The position numbers were made by a program, and so were the translations under genes. A stretch of 47,565 bases of DNA from an uncultured Clostridium sp. (lineage in GTDB: Bacteria; Bacillota_I; Bacilli_A; RF39; UBA660), in contig CANEGO010000010.1 in assembly GCA_947427095.1 (NCBI GenBank), positions 1-47,565 of the forward strand, written 5' to 3'. The first letter of the stretch is position 1. Every line of letters begins with the position of its first letter. Shown here one piece after another: positions 33,596 to 42,534 of the stretch. The notes beneath the pieces are model-generated. The model was not told the DNA's origin. It searched no databases and was given only the letters and a program-made list of their open reading frames with translations.

Positions 33596-34993
33596 TTAGC
33601 TCCTTAATTTCTTTAGTAAATACTCATATTTTATTAATGATATTAACATTACAAATCCCATTAATATTAAAGTAAACGTTATTGGTACTTGAAGAAATCC
33701 ATAAGTTATAGATAAACCATTCGTAACTTTATAATAGATTAAATCATACACCATTGTAGAATTAAAAACGGTAGATAATAAATTGTCATTAAACGTATCA
33801 GTAAAATTACTATGCTTACCCGTGTTTACGTTATAAATAAACATTGATATAAAACCAACAATAACGGAAAAGATAAAGGAAGTAAAGTTCATTTCGTAAA
33901 AATTATTAATCAGAATAACCATACTAGATATACTAATAAACAAAGTTATTAGTAGAGCTATCAAATTATGCTTACCTATTTTTTTCATTAGTAACGCTTC
34001 GCTTTGATTATTTTTTTTCTCACTGATTTTATTGTTTACATATTTAGAAAGTTCATCTTCTTTATTTAATTCGTTTTTTATATGATTTGTTATTTCATTA
34101 GTATTTAAATTAGTGTTATTCTCTAATAAAAATGAAAATTTAACAAAGTCTCCCCCTACAAATGCGGAAGATATTTTATCGGCAATATTTTTTTCATCAT
34201 TAATTATTAATTCGTTAATATCTGGCAAAAAAAGCTCTGGTATTTTAGTTACAGATGAGTTTTTTTGTTCTCTTAAAAACAATAAGTTTTCTTCAGCATC
34301 TTTTATTTCTTTTTTTAAATTAATTACTCTTTTACTTGCATCTTTATTAATCTTTTGATAAGATTCTTTCTCCAACTTGTACTTTCCGTTATCAAAAAAA
34401 TTCATTTCGATAAAACTATACATTGTTATAACCCCAAATATACCAAAAGGAATGGTTAAAATAAGCAAATAATTAGGGCTAACTAAATTAAACAAAAACA
34501 TGCAAAATAAAAATAATCCATTTAAAAAGTCATAACCATTTTTTATTTTTAAGCCATTCTTCCCATAACTTAATAAAGCAGTAATATTTTGATTTACGAA
34601 CGTTAAAGAATCATTACAAATGTTTTTCATAAATTCCTTAGATATAATATCTTTTCTTATTCTTCTTAAGTTTTCTACTTCTTTTAAATCATATAAATAG
34701 TCCCCTATTTCCTTCTTTAACAATTCTCCATCATTTTTACTAGATAATTCAAAAGCTTTTTCATAAACTTTTTTTACTTCTTTTAATTGCTCTTGATCCA
34801 AATATTTATTATAATTGTGTGTTAAAGCTTTTACTTGTGATACGTACCCATAAGCATTTTTCGGAAATAAGCTAACCATTTTTTTACAAATTTCTATAGC
34901 TTTATCATAATCATTTTCATTAAAACACAAAGATATTTCTTCTTTCAACCTTTTAAGGGAGCCTTTATTGGCTCCTTTATTAGATTTTTTCAT
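33596..34993 (-). CDS. TPR-like membrane protein of unknown function
   Basis: A 465-residue protein. Residues 10-90 look like tetratricopeptide helices (FNENDYDKAIEICKKMVSLFP). Then come two membrane segments (about residues 150-195, LFLFCMFLFNLV and LLILTIPFGIFGVI), a charged coiled region (INKDASKRVINLKKEIKDAEE) and about four more membrane spans toward the C-terminus (LIALLITLFISIS; FIFSVIVGFISMFIY; FTLILMGFVMLISLI). I do not recognise the family. It lies 15 bp downstream of glyQS and may be co-transcribed with it. Confidence 0.65.
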   Translation of the reverse strand: MKKSNKGANKGSLKRLKEEISLCFNENDYDKAIEICKKMVSLFPKNAYGYVSQVKALTHNYNKYLDQEQLKEVKKVYEKAFELSSKNDGELLKKEIGDYLYDLKEVENLRRIRKDIISKEFMKNICNDSLTFVNQNITALLSYGKNGLKIKNGYDFLNGLFLFCMFLFNLVSPNYLLILTIPFGIFGVITMYSFIEMNFFDNGKYKLEKESYQKINKDASKRVINLKKEIKDAEENLLFLREQKNSSVTKIPELFLPDINELIINDEKNIADKISSAFVGGDFVKFSFLLENNTNLNTNEITNHIKNELNKEDELSKYVNNKISEKKNNQSEALLMKKIGKHNLIALLITLFISISSMVILINNFYEMNFTSFIFSVIVGFISMFIYNVNTGKHSNFTDTFNDNLLSTVFNSTMVYDLIYYKVTNGLSITYGFLQVPITFTLILMGFVMLISLIKYEYLLKKLRS

Positions 34994-35007
34994 GGTGATT
35001 AACTCCT

Positions 35008-36378
35008 TTAAAACTTTATTCTTTCTTTTACATAATCACTAACTTCCTTGATAGATAAAGTGATTTGTTCCATAGTATCTCTATTTCTTAATGTTACCGT
35101 GTTATTATTAAGTGTTTCATCATCAATCGTTATACACCAAGGGGTACCAATAACATCTTGTCTTCTATATCTTTTTCCAATTGATCCAGTTTCATCATAA
35201 GTAGTCATAAATTCTTTAGATAATAATTCATATATTTCAAGAGCTTTACTACCATGATACTTTTTAACGAGTGGCAAAACAGCTACTTTATAAGGAGCTA
35301 AAAATGGTTTAAAATGCATAACTTCCCTTACATCACCATTTTCTAAAGTTTCACTATCATAAGAATCAAATAAAATTGCAAGTATTGTTCTATCTAATCC
35401 ATAAGTAGATTCTATTATGTACGGAATATATTTTTCATTAGTTTCTGGATCTAAATACTCGGTTGACACTCCAGAATACTCTTTATGCCTTGAAAGATCA
35501 AAATCAGTACGATTATGAGTTCCATTTATCTCACCCCAACCAAATGGAAATTTATATTCAATATCACATGCTGCCTTGGCATAATGGGCTAATTTTTCGT
35601 GGTCATGAAACCTTAATTTTTCTTCTGGAAGTCCTAGATCCATATAAAATTTCTTACCATAATCTTTAAAGTAGTCATATAATTTTTCATCATCACCTTT
35701 TTTGCAAAAAGTTTGATATTCCATTTGTTCGAATTCTATTGTTCTAAACGTAAAGTTACCTGGAGTGATTTCATTTCTAAACGCCTTTCCTATTTGTCCA
35801 ACAGAAAAAGGTAATTTAGTTCTCATACTTCTTTGAACATTCAAAAAGTTAACATATTCTCCTTGTGCATTTTCTGGTCTTAAATACACGGTATTTTTAC
35901 CATCTCTTGTTACCCCTCTTTGGGTTTCAAACATCAAATTAAATTGTCTTATATCAGTAAAATTAGATTTACCACACTTAGGACATGGAATTTTTTCTGT
36001 TCTTATAAATTCCATCATCTCATCTTCACTTAGTGAATCTCCTTTGGAAGAATTGGTATAATCATTAATTAGGTTATCCGCACGATGTCTTGTTTTGCAC
36101 TCACGGCAATCAATCAAAGGGTCAGAAAAGCTCCCTACATGTCCAGATGCTTCCCATACCTTAGGGTGCATTAAAATATCAGCATCTAGTTCATAAGCAT
36201 TTTTTCTTTCCTGAATAAACCTTTTTCTCCAAGCATCTTTTACGTTATTTTTAAGTCTCGCTCCAAGAGGTCCATAATCCCATGTGTTAGCAAGCCCGCC
36301 ATATATTTCACTTCCTTGATAAATAAAACCATACTGCTTACATAAATTGACCATTTTATCCATGTTAATATTATTCAT
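35008..36378 (-). CDS. glyQS: Glycyl-tRNA synthetase, single-chain alpha2 type
   Basis: A 456-residue class II glycyl-tRNA synthetase that charges tRNA-Gly. Visible: GFIYQGSEIYGGLANTWDYG at the N-terminus, motif 1 region WRKRFIQERKNAYELDADIL, a zinc-type insertion (CRECKTRH and CPKCGKSN), motif 2 (QIGKAFRNEITPGNFTFRT), and motif 3 (ESTYGLDRTILAIL), then the anticodon-binding domain (LAPYKVAVLPLV). It is preceded and overlapped by an unknown 231-residue gene, and both lie behind a T-box leader, the usual control of such synthetases. Confidence 0.96.
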   Translation of the reverse strand: MNNINMDKMVNLCKQYGFIYQGSEIYGGLANTWDYGPLGARLKNNVKDAWRKRFIQERKNAYELDADILMHPKVWEASGHVGSFSDPLIDCRECKTRHRADNLINDYTNSSKGDSLSEDEMMEFIRTEKIPCPKCGKSNFTDIRQFNLMFETQRGVTRDGKNTVYLRPENAQGEYVNFLNVQRSMRTKLPFSVGQIGKAFRNEITPGNFTFRTIEFEQMEYQTFCKKGDDEKLYDYFKDYGKKFYMDLGLPEEKLRFHDHEKLAHYAKAACDIEYKFPFGWGEINGTHNRTDFDLSRHKEYSGVSTEYLDPETNEKYIPYIIESTYGLDRTILAILFDSYDSETLENGDVREVMHFKPFLAPYKVAVLPLVKKYHGSKALEIYELLSKEFMTTYDETGSIGKRYRRQDVIGTPWCITIDDETLNNNTVTLRNRDTMEQITLSIKEVSDYVKERIKF

Positions 36379-37066
36379 TTTTATCCTCCAACTTCATTTG
36401 CATCACCTTTGATGAAGCATTTTTATTTAAGTTACACTCATATTCTTTAATTACATCGGTCATTAAACTATATGCGCTTCTATCAAGAACTAAACTTCTG
36501 TCTCCTGCTTGTAATAAAATATCATCCTTGTTTAAAAACTTATAACTCGGTTTATCATTTCCAATAAAAGATAAAATTATACTTTTAAATAAAGCTACAT
36601 CATTGGAATTAGCATAAGAAATAAAAAGTGTGTTTAAACCGCAAATTCTACTTACATGACACAAATCAGTATTTTCCTCATTAAACTCATAACCACAACC
36701 ACTTAAATCCATTCTAACTACTATCTTTGTTTTACCCTCACTTAGATATTTATTAACGGCCCAGTTCATATTCTTTGATATAATATTATCTATCTCTTCT
36801 TTATACCTATCATATATTGGCTTTTCAATTTCAAGAACGCTATCTTTTGAACCTAGTATAATCATGTGCCTATTCCAAGATTCCTCGGTATAGCGCATGC
36901 TCTTATACATTGTAAAAATGAAATTTTTACTCAAAAAATCTCCTATTAACGAACCACAACTAGAAACATCTTCCGTTTTATTATAAGGAACAGAAAGGTA
37001 TCCTTCTACATCTCTCTTACGCTCCCTATACAAATATCCGCTGTTTGATTTTTTAAATTTTTTCAT
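36371..37066 (-). CDS. Hypothetical protein co-regulated with glyQS by the T-box
   Basis: A 231-residue protein that I do not recognise. It begins with a basic stretch (MKKFKKSNSGYLYRERKRD) and continues with mixed alpha/beta sequence including CSLI-type and GCGYEF segments and several Cys; no membrane span or known motif is seen. GGAGG lies 7 nt before the ATG at 37066. Its stop lies inside the start of glyQS (8-bp overlap), so the two are translated together. Being the first gene under a T-box suggests a role tied to glycine or tRNA-Gly supply, which is inference. Confidence 0.7.
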   Translation of the reverse strand: MKKFKKSNSGYLYRERKRDVEGYLSVPYNKTEDVSSCGSLIGDFLSKNFIFTMYKSMRYTEESWNRHMIILGSKDSVLEIEKPIYDRYKEEIDNIISKNMNWAVNKYLSEGKTKIVVRMDLSGCGYEFNEENTDLCHVSRICGLNTLFISYANSNDVALFKSIILSFIGNDKPSYKFLNKDDILLQAGDRSLVLDRSAYSLMTDVIKEYECNLNKNASSKVMQMKLEDKNE

Positions 37067-37085
37067 ACTAAAACCTCCTATAAAT

Positions 37086-37209
37086 AAAAATCCTCTAGAT
37101 AATAAAGGGACGAGATAACCCGCGGTTCCACCCTTTTTATTCTAGAAGAATCAACTCTTAATGTATTGCTGATAAAGTTTCCAGGCTTCGTCATCGCATC
37201 CATATAACG
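37086..37209 (-). promoter_or_regulatory. T-box leader (reduced) upstream of the glyQS operon
   Basis: The minus strand carries the T-box core GGGTGGAACCGCGG (about 37120-37133), which binds the tRNA 3' end, and its partner CGTCCC (37107-37112). The helix extends outward through TCTAGA...TCTAGA (37141-37146 with 37094-37099) and is followed by GGATTTTT. Only about 75-85 nt lie between the predicted transcription start and the T-box, and I cannot find a normal Stem I with a clear Gly specifier loop; a 6-bp hairpin (ATCAGC/GTTGAT) takes the Stem III position. Confidence 0.8.
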
Positions 37210-37215
37210 ATTTAT

Positions 37216-37245
37216 ATTATAACACAAATTATTTTATTTTAACAA
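37216..37245 (-). promoter_or_regulatory. Promoter of the T-box/glyQS operon
   Basis: Minus strand: -35 TTGTTA (37240-37245), 18-bp spacer, -10 TATAAT (37216-37221). It overlaps the 3' end of recO. Confidence 0.7.
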
Positions 37246-37972
37246 TATTTTTCAAAAAATCTTTGCTTTTAAGATATAAACCAGTATATCTATCATAGTA
37301 ATCGTTAACAAAATCATTTATTTCCTTTTTTATACCATCAGATATGTTTAATTTACTTATTTTTGATATATCAACGTACTTTAACATTCTAATAATTTTT
37401 ATAGTTTTAATATTTGTTACGTATGAATCTAAAACATGATTTTTACATAAAAGTCCACCCTTATCAGCCGATAAGGTTACTACTTTTTTTGCACCACAAA
37501 TAACGCAAGAATCGAGTTCGGGTCTAACTCCTAGAAAATCGAGATATTTAAGTTCTAAAATATTCGTTATAACCATAGGATCATATCCCTCTTCTATTTT
37601 TAAAATACACGCAATATAAGAATCATATATCAATTTATTTTCCGATTGTTTTAGAACTTGATTAGTTAACTCAGAAATAAAATTAATATACGATAATTTT
37701 TCAATATTCTTTTTAATGTTATTTAACGGGTTTATTATATCCGCTGATATTAAAGTTGAAAGCTTATCTTCCTTATAACTAATTTCAAATGATGCATAAG
37801 TAAATCTTTCGCTAACGCTTCTAAGTGGGCTTTTTAACCTTTTTGCTCCTTTTGATAACACTCCTATAACGCCGTTATTTTTGGTTATGATATTTAAAAT
37901 TTTGCTTGTTTCACCAAAAGGCTTTTCCCCTATTATTACACCCTCAATCGTTTTGATCTCCAAGTCTATCAA
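37229..37972 (-). CDS. recO: DNA repair protein RecO
   Basis: A RecO of about 247 residues, which anneals ssDNA and loads RecA with RecR. The N-terminal OB fold reads IKTIEGVIIGEKPFGETSKIL, then GVLSKGAKRLKSPLR. The central zinc-finger-like part has CVICGAKK and GGLLCKNH. The start is unclear: I prefer TTG at 37972, with GAGG 6 nt upstream; TTG at 37963 is also possible, and the reading from 38005 would add residues not seen in RecO. It overlaps the end of yqzL. The era-yqzL-recO order is the Bacillus one. Confidence 0.9.
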   Translation of the reverse strand: MIDLEIKTIEGVIIGEKPFGETSKILNIITKNNGVIGVLSKGAKRLKSPLRSVSERFTYASFEISYKEDKLSTLISADIINPLNNIKKNIEKLSYINFISELTNQVLKQSENKLIYDSYIACILKIEEGYDPMVITNILELKYLDFLGVRPELDSCVICGAKKVVTLSADKGGLLCKNHVLDSYVTNIKTIKIIRMLKYVDISKISKLNISDGIKKEINDFVNDYYDRYTGLYLKSKDFLKNIVKIK

Positions 37973-38060
37973 TCTTCCCCTCAACCATTTGCTGGTATTT
38001 AACAAAATACTCTATTTTTCCCGTTTGCTTAAACAAACTCCATAAATCTTCTCTTGTCAT
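37944..38060 (-). CDS. yqzL: YqzL-family small protein
   Basis: A 38-residue protein starting MTREDLWSLFKQTGKIEYF, which matches the YqzL signature 'W.lF..TG.I..YL' (PF14006) found between era and recO in Bacilli. Position is exactly the expected one: 43 bp after era and overlapping recO by about 29 bases. Function unknown. GGTGAT lies before the ATG. The overlap implies coupled translation of recO. Confidence 0.75.
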   Translation of the reverse strand: MTREDLWSLFKQTGKIEYFVKYQQMVEGKIDRLGDQND

Positions 38061-38103
38061 ATTAATCACCATCCATTAATATAGTGGTAATTAAAATTGT
38101 TAT

Positions 38104-39000
38104 TTATTCAAAATTATTATCTACGTCGTAAAATCCAAGCTCTTTCAAATACTTTTCTTTATCACGCCAATTTTTTATTGTTTTAACAAAAATGTTTAAG
38201 TATACTTTTTTACCAATCATTTTTTCTATGTCGCACCTTGCCCTCGAACCAATTTCTTTTAACATTGATCCTTGCTTACCTATTATTATACTTTTCATTG
38301 AATCTCTTTCTACAACTATGGTAGCATTAATAATTGCTTTATCTTTTTTTATTACCATATCTTCTACCACGCAAGTTACCGCGTGAGGAACTTCTTCATT
38401 AGTTAGTCTAAGTACCTTCTCTCTAACTAATTCAGAAATTCTAAACTCAAGGGTTGTATTAGTTAAATCCTCGTCAGGAAAATACTTGACGTTATCTGGT
38501 AAATAGTTTTTAAGCGTTTTAATAAGTTCTCCAATGCCATCTTTTTTTAAAGCTGAAACAGGAATTATTTCTTTGAAATCATAAAGTTCATTATATGATA
38601 AAATTATTTCAAATAATTTTTCTTTTTTTATTTTATCAACCTTATTTAATACTAAAAATACCGGTTTTTTTATTTCCTTTAACTTATCAATAACATATTT
38701 ATCTCCAGAACCTATTTTTTCAGTAACATCTACTAACAAAAGAATAACATCAACATCATCAATTGAATAATATGCTTCTTCATTTAATCTTTGACCTAAC
38801 TTATGTCGAGGTTTATGAATACCTGGAGTATCTACAAATACTATTTGACTTTCTAAATCATTATATATTCCTTGAATATTATTTCTTGTTGTTCCAGATT
38901 TATCGGATGTTATCGCTATTTTATAACCAACCAAAGCGTTTATAAGTGTTGATTTTCCAACGTTTGGTCTTCCTGTTAAACTTACAAAACCAGATTTCAA
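38104..39000 (-). CDS. era: GTPase Era
   Basis: A 298-residue Era GTPase, which binds the 3' end of 16S rRNA during 30S maturation. The G domain shows G1 [13 protein letters not shown]3 DTPGIHKPRHKLG, G4 NKVDK and G5 VSAL. The C-terminal KH domain is seen in VERDSMKSIIIGKQGSMLKEIG and ends with VKTIKNWRDKEKYLKELGF. Length and order are canonical. Confidence 0.97.
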   Translation of the reverse strand: MKSGFVSLTGRPNVGKSTLINALVGYKIAITSDKSGTTRNNIQGIYNDLESQIVFVDTPGIHKPRHKLGQRLNEEAYYSIDDVDVILLLVDVTEKIGSGDKYVIDKLKEIKKPVFLVLNKVDKIKKEKLFEIILSYNELYDFKEIIPVSALKKDGIGELIKTLKNYLPDNVKYFPDEDLTNTTLEFRISELVREKVLRLTNEEVPHAVTCVVEDMVIKKDKAIINATIVVERDSMKSIIIGKQGSMLKEIGSRARCDIEKMIGKKVYLNIFVKTIKNWRDKEKYLKELGFYDVDNNFE

Positions 39001-39043
39001 TATTAATCACTTCCTTAATTTTATATTATACCATAACATCATC

Positions 39044-39478
39044 TTAAATTTCATCAGATGATATTACCTCCATACCATTTTCCATAAGAAGTTTAGCCGT
39101 TACCCCACTACCCATTTTTAATTTATGACCAAAAGTTCCATCATAAATTTGATTTTTTCCACAAGATGGACTTCTTGACTTTAAAATGGCTTTTTTTATA
39201 TTAAATCTTTTAGCTATATCAAGTACTTCTGCTGCTCCTTTTTCATACTCTTTAGTAACGTCTTTTCCTCTTTTTGTCTTTACACAATTACCACATATTT
39301 CAGCGGGACATCTAGGCGTTTTTAATCCACCCATTTGTTCTGGACAAACTAAAATAACATCATGTTCTTTAATAATTTTAATTATTTTTTCATTAAAGTT
39401 GTTTTTTCCATCATATTTACAATTGACCCCTGCTAAACACGCACTTATTAAAACTTTTTCATTTTTACAAATTTTCAT
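39044..39478 (-). CDS. DUF523 protein
   Basis: A 144-residue DUF523 protein with the family's Cys-rich pattern: SACLAGVNCKYDGKNN, VCPEQMGGLKTPRCPAEI, CGNCVKTKRGKDVT, and LKSRSPSCGKNQIYDGTF. The conserved Cys suggest metal or Fe-S binding; the role is unknown, although family members are widespread. It lies between era and the dgkA pair. A lone ribosome-binding site (AAGGAG) precedes the ATG. Confidence 0.88.
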   Translation of the reverse strand: MKICKNEKVLISACLAGVNCKYDGKNNFNEKIIKIIKEHDVILVCPEQMGGLKTPRCPAEICGNCVKTKRGKDVTKEYEKGAAEVLDIAKRFNIKKAILKSRSPSCGKNQIYDGTFGHKLKMGSGVTAKLLMENGMEVISSDEI

Positions 39479-39517
39479 ATCTTACTCCTTCAAATATTAC
39501 ATAGCTTTGCTTAAAAA

Positions 39518-39547
39518 TAATAAAAAATTAGAAAAAGTTTCTAATTT
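39518..39547 (-). terminator. Terminator of the yqfC-dgkA operon
   Basis: A perfect ten-bp stem (arms 39525-39534 and 39538-39547), loop of 3, T-rich on the minus strand. It overlaps the stop of the second dgkA. Confidence 0.65.
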
Positions 39548-39867
39548 AATAAACTAATTACCTTTGGTAAAAAAACATATATCCCTACAGCAAGAGCAGT
39601 AAAGGCCGATACAACAACAGCAGCAGCAGCCGTATCCTTTGCAACCATAGCAAGAGAATTAAATTCACTAGTAAACATATCAACCGCAAGTTCTATTGCA
39701 GAATTTAAAAGTTCAGATGATACAACTAATGCTACCATAAAATAAACTAATACCCATTCATAAACTGATAATCTAAAACAAATCCCCAAAATAGTAACTA
39801 ATATAGTTGCTATTATGTGTATTAAAAGATTTTGCTCACGATTAAAAAAACTTATTATTTTTTCCAT
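39541..39867 (-). CDS. DgkA-family lipid kinase, second copy
   Basis: A 108-residue three-span membrane protein of the DgkA/undecaprenol kinase family. The catalytic block is present: SELLNSAIELAVDM with both Glu and the Asn, followed by FNSLAMVAKDTAAAAVVV. The Lys that normally precedes VAKD (LAKVAKD) is Met here. Membrane segments lie at about 13-32, 37-55 and 85-105. It lies 5 bp after a longer copy. DgkA works as a trimer, so the two may mix, or one may have a different lipid substrate (inference). Confidence 0.88.
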   Translation of the reverse strand: MEKIISFFNREQNLLIHIIATILVTILGICFRLSVYEWVLVYFMVALVVSSELLNSAIELAVDMFTSEFNSLAMVAKDTAAAAVVVSAFTALAVGIYVFLPKVISLLN

Positions 39868-39872
39868 AATAA

Positions 39873-40310
39873 TTACCTAAATAATGATATTATTTTCGGA
39901 ACAAACACAACAAGCCACATGCCAAAAGCAGTTATATCAGCCACAAAGCAAGCAGCAGATGCAGTATCTTTTGCAACCTTGGCAAGTGGATGATATTCAC
40001 CTGTTACCATGTCAACAACAGCTTCTATTGAAGTATTAAAAAGTTCTGCAACTAGTATTAAAGCTCCCATAACAAGTGTTATTACCCACTGAATGGGAGT
40101 TATGTCAAATGCAAATCCACAAACAATTATAATTGTCATAACAATTACGTGTAAAAGCAAGCTTTGCTCATGTAAATAAGCATACTTTAAACCATCAAAA
40201 GAAAATTTAAAGCTTTTTAAAACTCTTTTAAATCCTAATTTTTTTAAATCAAGAGATTCAACGTATTTTCCTCTAGATATCTCAACCTTAACCTTATTTT
40301 TTGATGCCAT
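39873..40310 (-). CDS. dgkA: DgkA-family undecaprenol/diacylglycerol kinase, first copy
   Basis: A 145-residue DgkA with a 35-residue basic N-terminal tail and three membrane segments (about 50-70, 73-92 and 120-142). The active site is complete: AELFNTSIEAVVDMVTG and YHPLAKVAKDTASAA. In Firmicutes this enzyme phosphorylates undecaprenol to restore the carrier lipid of wall synthesis. The start overlaps ybeY by 17 bp, the usual ybeY-dgkA coupling. Confidence 0.92.
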   Translation of the reverse strand: MASKNKVKVEISRGKYVESLDLKKLGFKRVLKSFKFSFDGLKYAYLHEQSLLLHVIVMTIIIVCGFAFDITPIQWVITLVMGALILVAELFNTSIEAVVDMVTGEYHPLAKVAKDTASAACFVADITAFGMWLVVFVPKIISLFR

Positions 40311-40740
40311 AATTATTTAACAACTCCTTTTGTATGCCAAACATTTTTTCCTCGTCCTCTTTTTTTATATGATCATAGCCAAGTAAATGTAATAGACCAT
40401 GAACGGCTAGAAAACATATTTCCCTTGTTTTACTATGTCCGTATTCTAAAGCCTGCGATATTACTTTGTCATATGAAATATAAATATCACCTAGCATTCT
40501 AACATTTAAGCTAGGACCATCTTTCTGATCTTCTAAAGCAAATGTTATTACGTCGGTAGCTCGGTCAATGCCACGGTATTTTTTGTTTAATTTATGAATT
40601 TCTTCATTGTTTATAATTATAACATTAAACACCACATTTTTCAATTTTAATTTATTTACACAATAACTAACAAAATCTTCTAGTACTTGTTTTTCCTCTA
40701 TTTCGATATCTAGCTTGTTAATAATCTCTATATAATTCAT
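40294..40740 (-). CDS. ybeY: Endoribonuclease YbeY
   Basis: A YbeY of about 148 residues, a zinc-dependent RNase for 16S 3'-end maturation and rRNA quality control. The signature HGLLHLLGYDHIKKEDEEKM (three His of the zinc site) is intact, and RATDVITFAL precedes it. The start is the ATG at 40740 with GGAGG 8 nt upstream, overlapping the VanZ-like stop; the TTG at 40755 is inside that motif. Confidence 0.95.
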   Translation of the reverse strand: MNYIEIINKLDIEIEEKQVLEDFVSYCVNKLKLKNVVFNVIIINNEEIHKLNKKYRGIDRATDVITFALEDQKDGPSLNVRMLGDIYISYDKVISQALEYGHSKTREICFLAVHGLLHLLGYDHIKKEDEEKMFGIQKELLNNYGIKK

Positions 40741-41351
40741 GAAATAATCCTCCAAAAATCAAACTTAAACGCTAAGTATATTATAATTAAAATACTAATT
40801 AATGACAACATGTCTAAAAATAATTGCCCCATCATAAATTTTGGTAATTTAAGTAGCAACTTATTTCCAAGTTTGAAAATAAAATAACCTAAAATACCAC
40901 CTATAGTATTTAATATTACATCATCAATGTCAGCTGTACGTCCGATAACACTTTGAGCGAATTCAATCGAACAAGATACTATAAACGATAAAATAGCAAT
41001 CGGAAAAACACCTTTGCTTTTTACATAATGAGTAACAAAGATTCCAAAAGGGACAAATAATAAGATGTTACCTATTACGTTTTTTAAAAATAATTTAGAG
41101 TTTATATCATATCTAAAAATTTCTCTAAAAGGAATAAAATTATTGGTTCCATAATTATTATCCTGAAAAGTAACTATGTAATAAAGTAATAGTATATAAA
41201 CAATAAAACAAAACATGGTTATTTCTTTATAAAGTACCATCCTTTGTTTATTGCATATTAAATAAGCAATTCTAATCGACACTATTATAACAGTAAATAT
41301 AAAAATCATTGGCCAAACGTTATGTGCAGCCTTAATAAACATATCAAACAT
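40737..41351 (-). CDS. VanZ-like membrane protein
   Basis: A 204-residue VanZ-family protein with about five membrane spans and the family motifs NFIPFREIFRYDINS, NVIGNILLFVPFGIF, and IEFAQSVIGRTADIDDVILNTIGGILGYFIF. VanZ-type proteins are linked to glycopeptide tolerance or polar-lipid functions, mechanism unclear. It occupies the place between yqfD and ybeY where phoH and the pgpH phosphodiesterase stand in Bacillus. Its stop overlaps ybeY. Confidence 0.85.
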   Translation of the reverse strand: MFDMFIKAAHNVWPMIFIFTVIIVSIRIAYLICNKQRMVLYKEITMFCFIVYILLLYYIVTFQDNNYGTNNFIPFREIFRYDINSKLFLKNVIGNILLFVPFGIFVTHYVKSKGVFPIAILSFIVSCSIEFAQSVIGRTADIDDVILNTIGGILGYFIFKLGNKLLLKLPKFMMGQLFLDMLSLISILIIIYLAFKFDFWRIIS

Positions 41352-41361
41352 AATAACCTCT

Positions 41362-42534
41362 TTACTCTGTATTTATTGGTTGATCTAATAAACTAGGATC
41401 GGTGTTTAAATAATCAGTTATGTTTTCATACACCTTAAAAAAAACATCTACTTCTATTTTACTATTATTAGTAGTAAAATTCAAAGTTTTTTTACTAATG
41501 ATGTACTCATCATCGTCAAGAGAAGATTTTATTTTGTTTTCTGCTACAACAAGCGCCTTTTTAATAGCTTCATCGCTGGTTAGTTCTTCTTTTGTAACTC
41601 TCGTCTTGCGCTGCTTTTCCATACTTATTTCAAACGGAAAAATCCTATCCTTTATTAATACTTTCTTTTTTTCTAAGTATGAGGTTGTATAGTCTTTTTT
41701 AAGTGACATACTTTTACTTAAAAAGTTTATTATATAATTATATTTCATCTCATCAAGATATTTAGTTTCTTCATAATATAATGGATACTCAACTTTAACA
41801 TTATACCATGTTTCCGCATAAACACTCCCTTTGGAAACCACCTGGCCTTTTACTGTTTCATCTTTAATTATATCGCCCGAAATGATTATTTCTCCCTTAG
41901 TTACATAGTCATTTTTCTTTTTTACAATAACCCCGTTTGATGCCTCTATTTTTTTTATTATTCCGTTTTTCCTTGCAACGATATGCCTGTTTTGAATTAT
42001 CTCTTCTTTTTTATTAACCTTTCTTTCGGTAACTTTAACAATTAATTTACTACCTAATCTTTCAATTTCAAGCCATTCTATTTTTTCCTTGTTATCCTTT
42101 ATTATTTTATCAATTATTTTCTTTCTTTTACTAAACTTAGGAATAAATGAAAATTTTTTTATACCATTTGAATATAGTTCTTCTTTTACTAAACTTCTTA
42201 TTTTACTATCGTTATGAATAACTTTTAAGTCAAAACATATGCCAGACATCAAAATTAAAAAGATTAAAGAAAGAATAAAGCAAATTACAAATGAAAAATT
42301 ATCTTTAATAAAACAAACATACTTTATTGGCCCATAATATTTAATTATATTAATTTCATATACTCTTGTCTTATCTTTTAATAAAAGATAATCATCATAA
42401 GAGGTTCTAAAAATTATCTTTCCGTGATTTACCTCTTTATACATGTCGAACTTTATCTTATTCATTACGAATCGTTTTATAAAAAACCTTGGATTCTTTC
42501 CAGTAACACATAACTTTACGTACCCTCTATTCAT
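41362..42534 (-). CDS. yqfD: Sporulation-associated protein YqfD
   Basis: A 390-residue YqfD. The N-terminal cytoplasmic domain (MNRGYVKLCVTGKNPRFFI) is followed by one membrane segment (about residues 80-100, FVICFILSLIFLILMSGI) and an outer domain with IRSLVKEELYSNGIK, IEWLEIERLGSKLIVKVTER and IVARKNGIIKKIEASNG. This set matches YqfD/SpoIV-type proteins made in the mother cell during sporulation in Bacillus and Clostridium. The gene overlaps yqfC, the normal pairing. Whether this organism sporulates cannot be told. Confidence 0.9.
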   Translation of the reverse strand: MNRGYVKLCVTGKNPRFFIKRFVMNKIKFDMYKEVNHGKIIFRTSYDDYLLLKDKTRVYEINIIKYYGPIKYVCFIKDNFSFVICFILSLIFLILMSGICFDLKVIHNDSKIRSLVKEELYSNGIKKFSFIPKFSKRKKIIDKIIKDNKEKIEWLEIERLGSKLIVKVTERKVNKKEEIIQNRHIVARKNGIIKKIEASNGVIVKKKNDYVTKGEIIISGDIIKDETVKGQVVSKGSVYAETWYNVKVEYPLYYEETKYLDEMKYNYIINFLSKSMSLKKDYTTSYLEKKKVLIKDRIFPFEISMEKQRKTRVTKEELTSDEAIKKALVVAENKIKSSLDDDEYIISKKTLNFTTNNSKIEVDVFFKVYENITDYLNTDPSLLDQPINTE

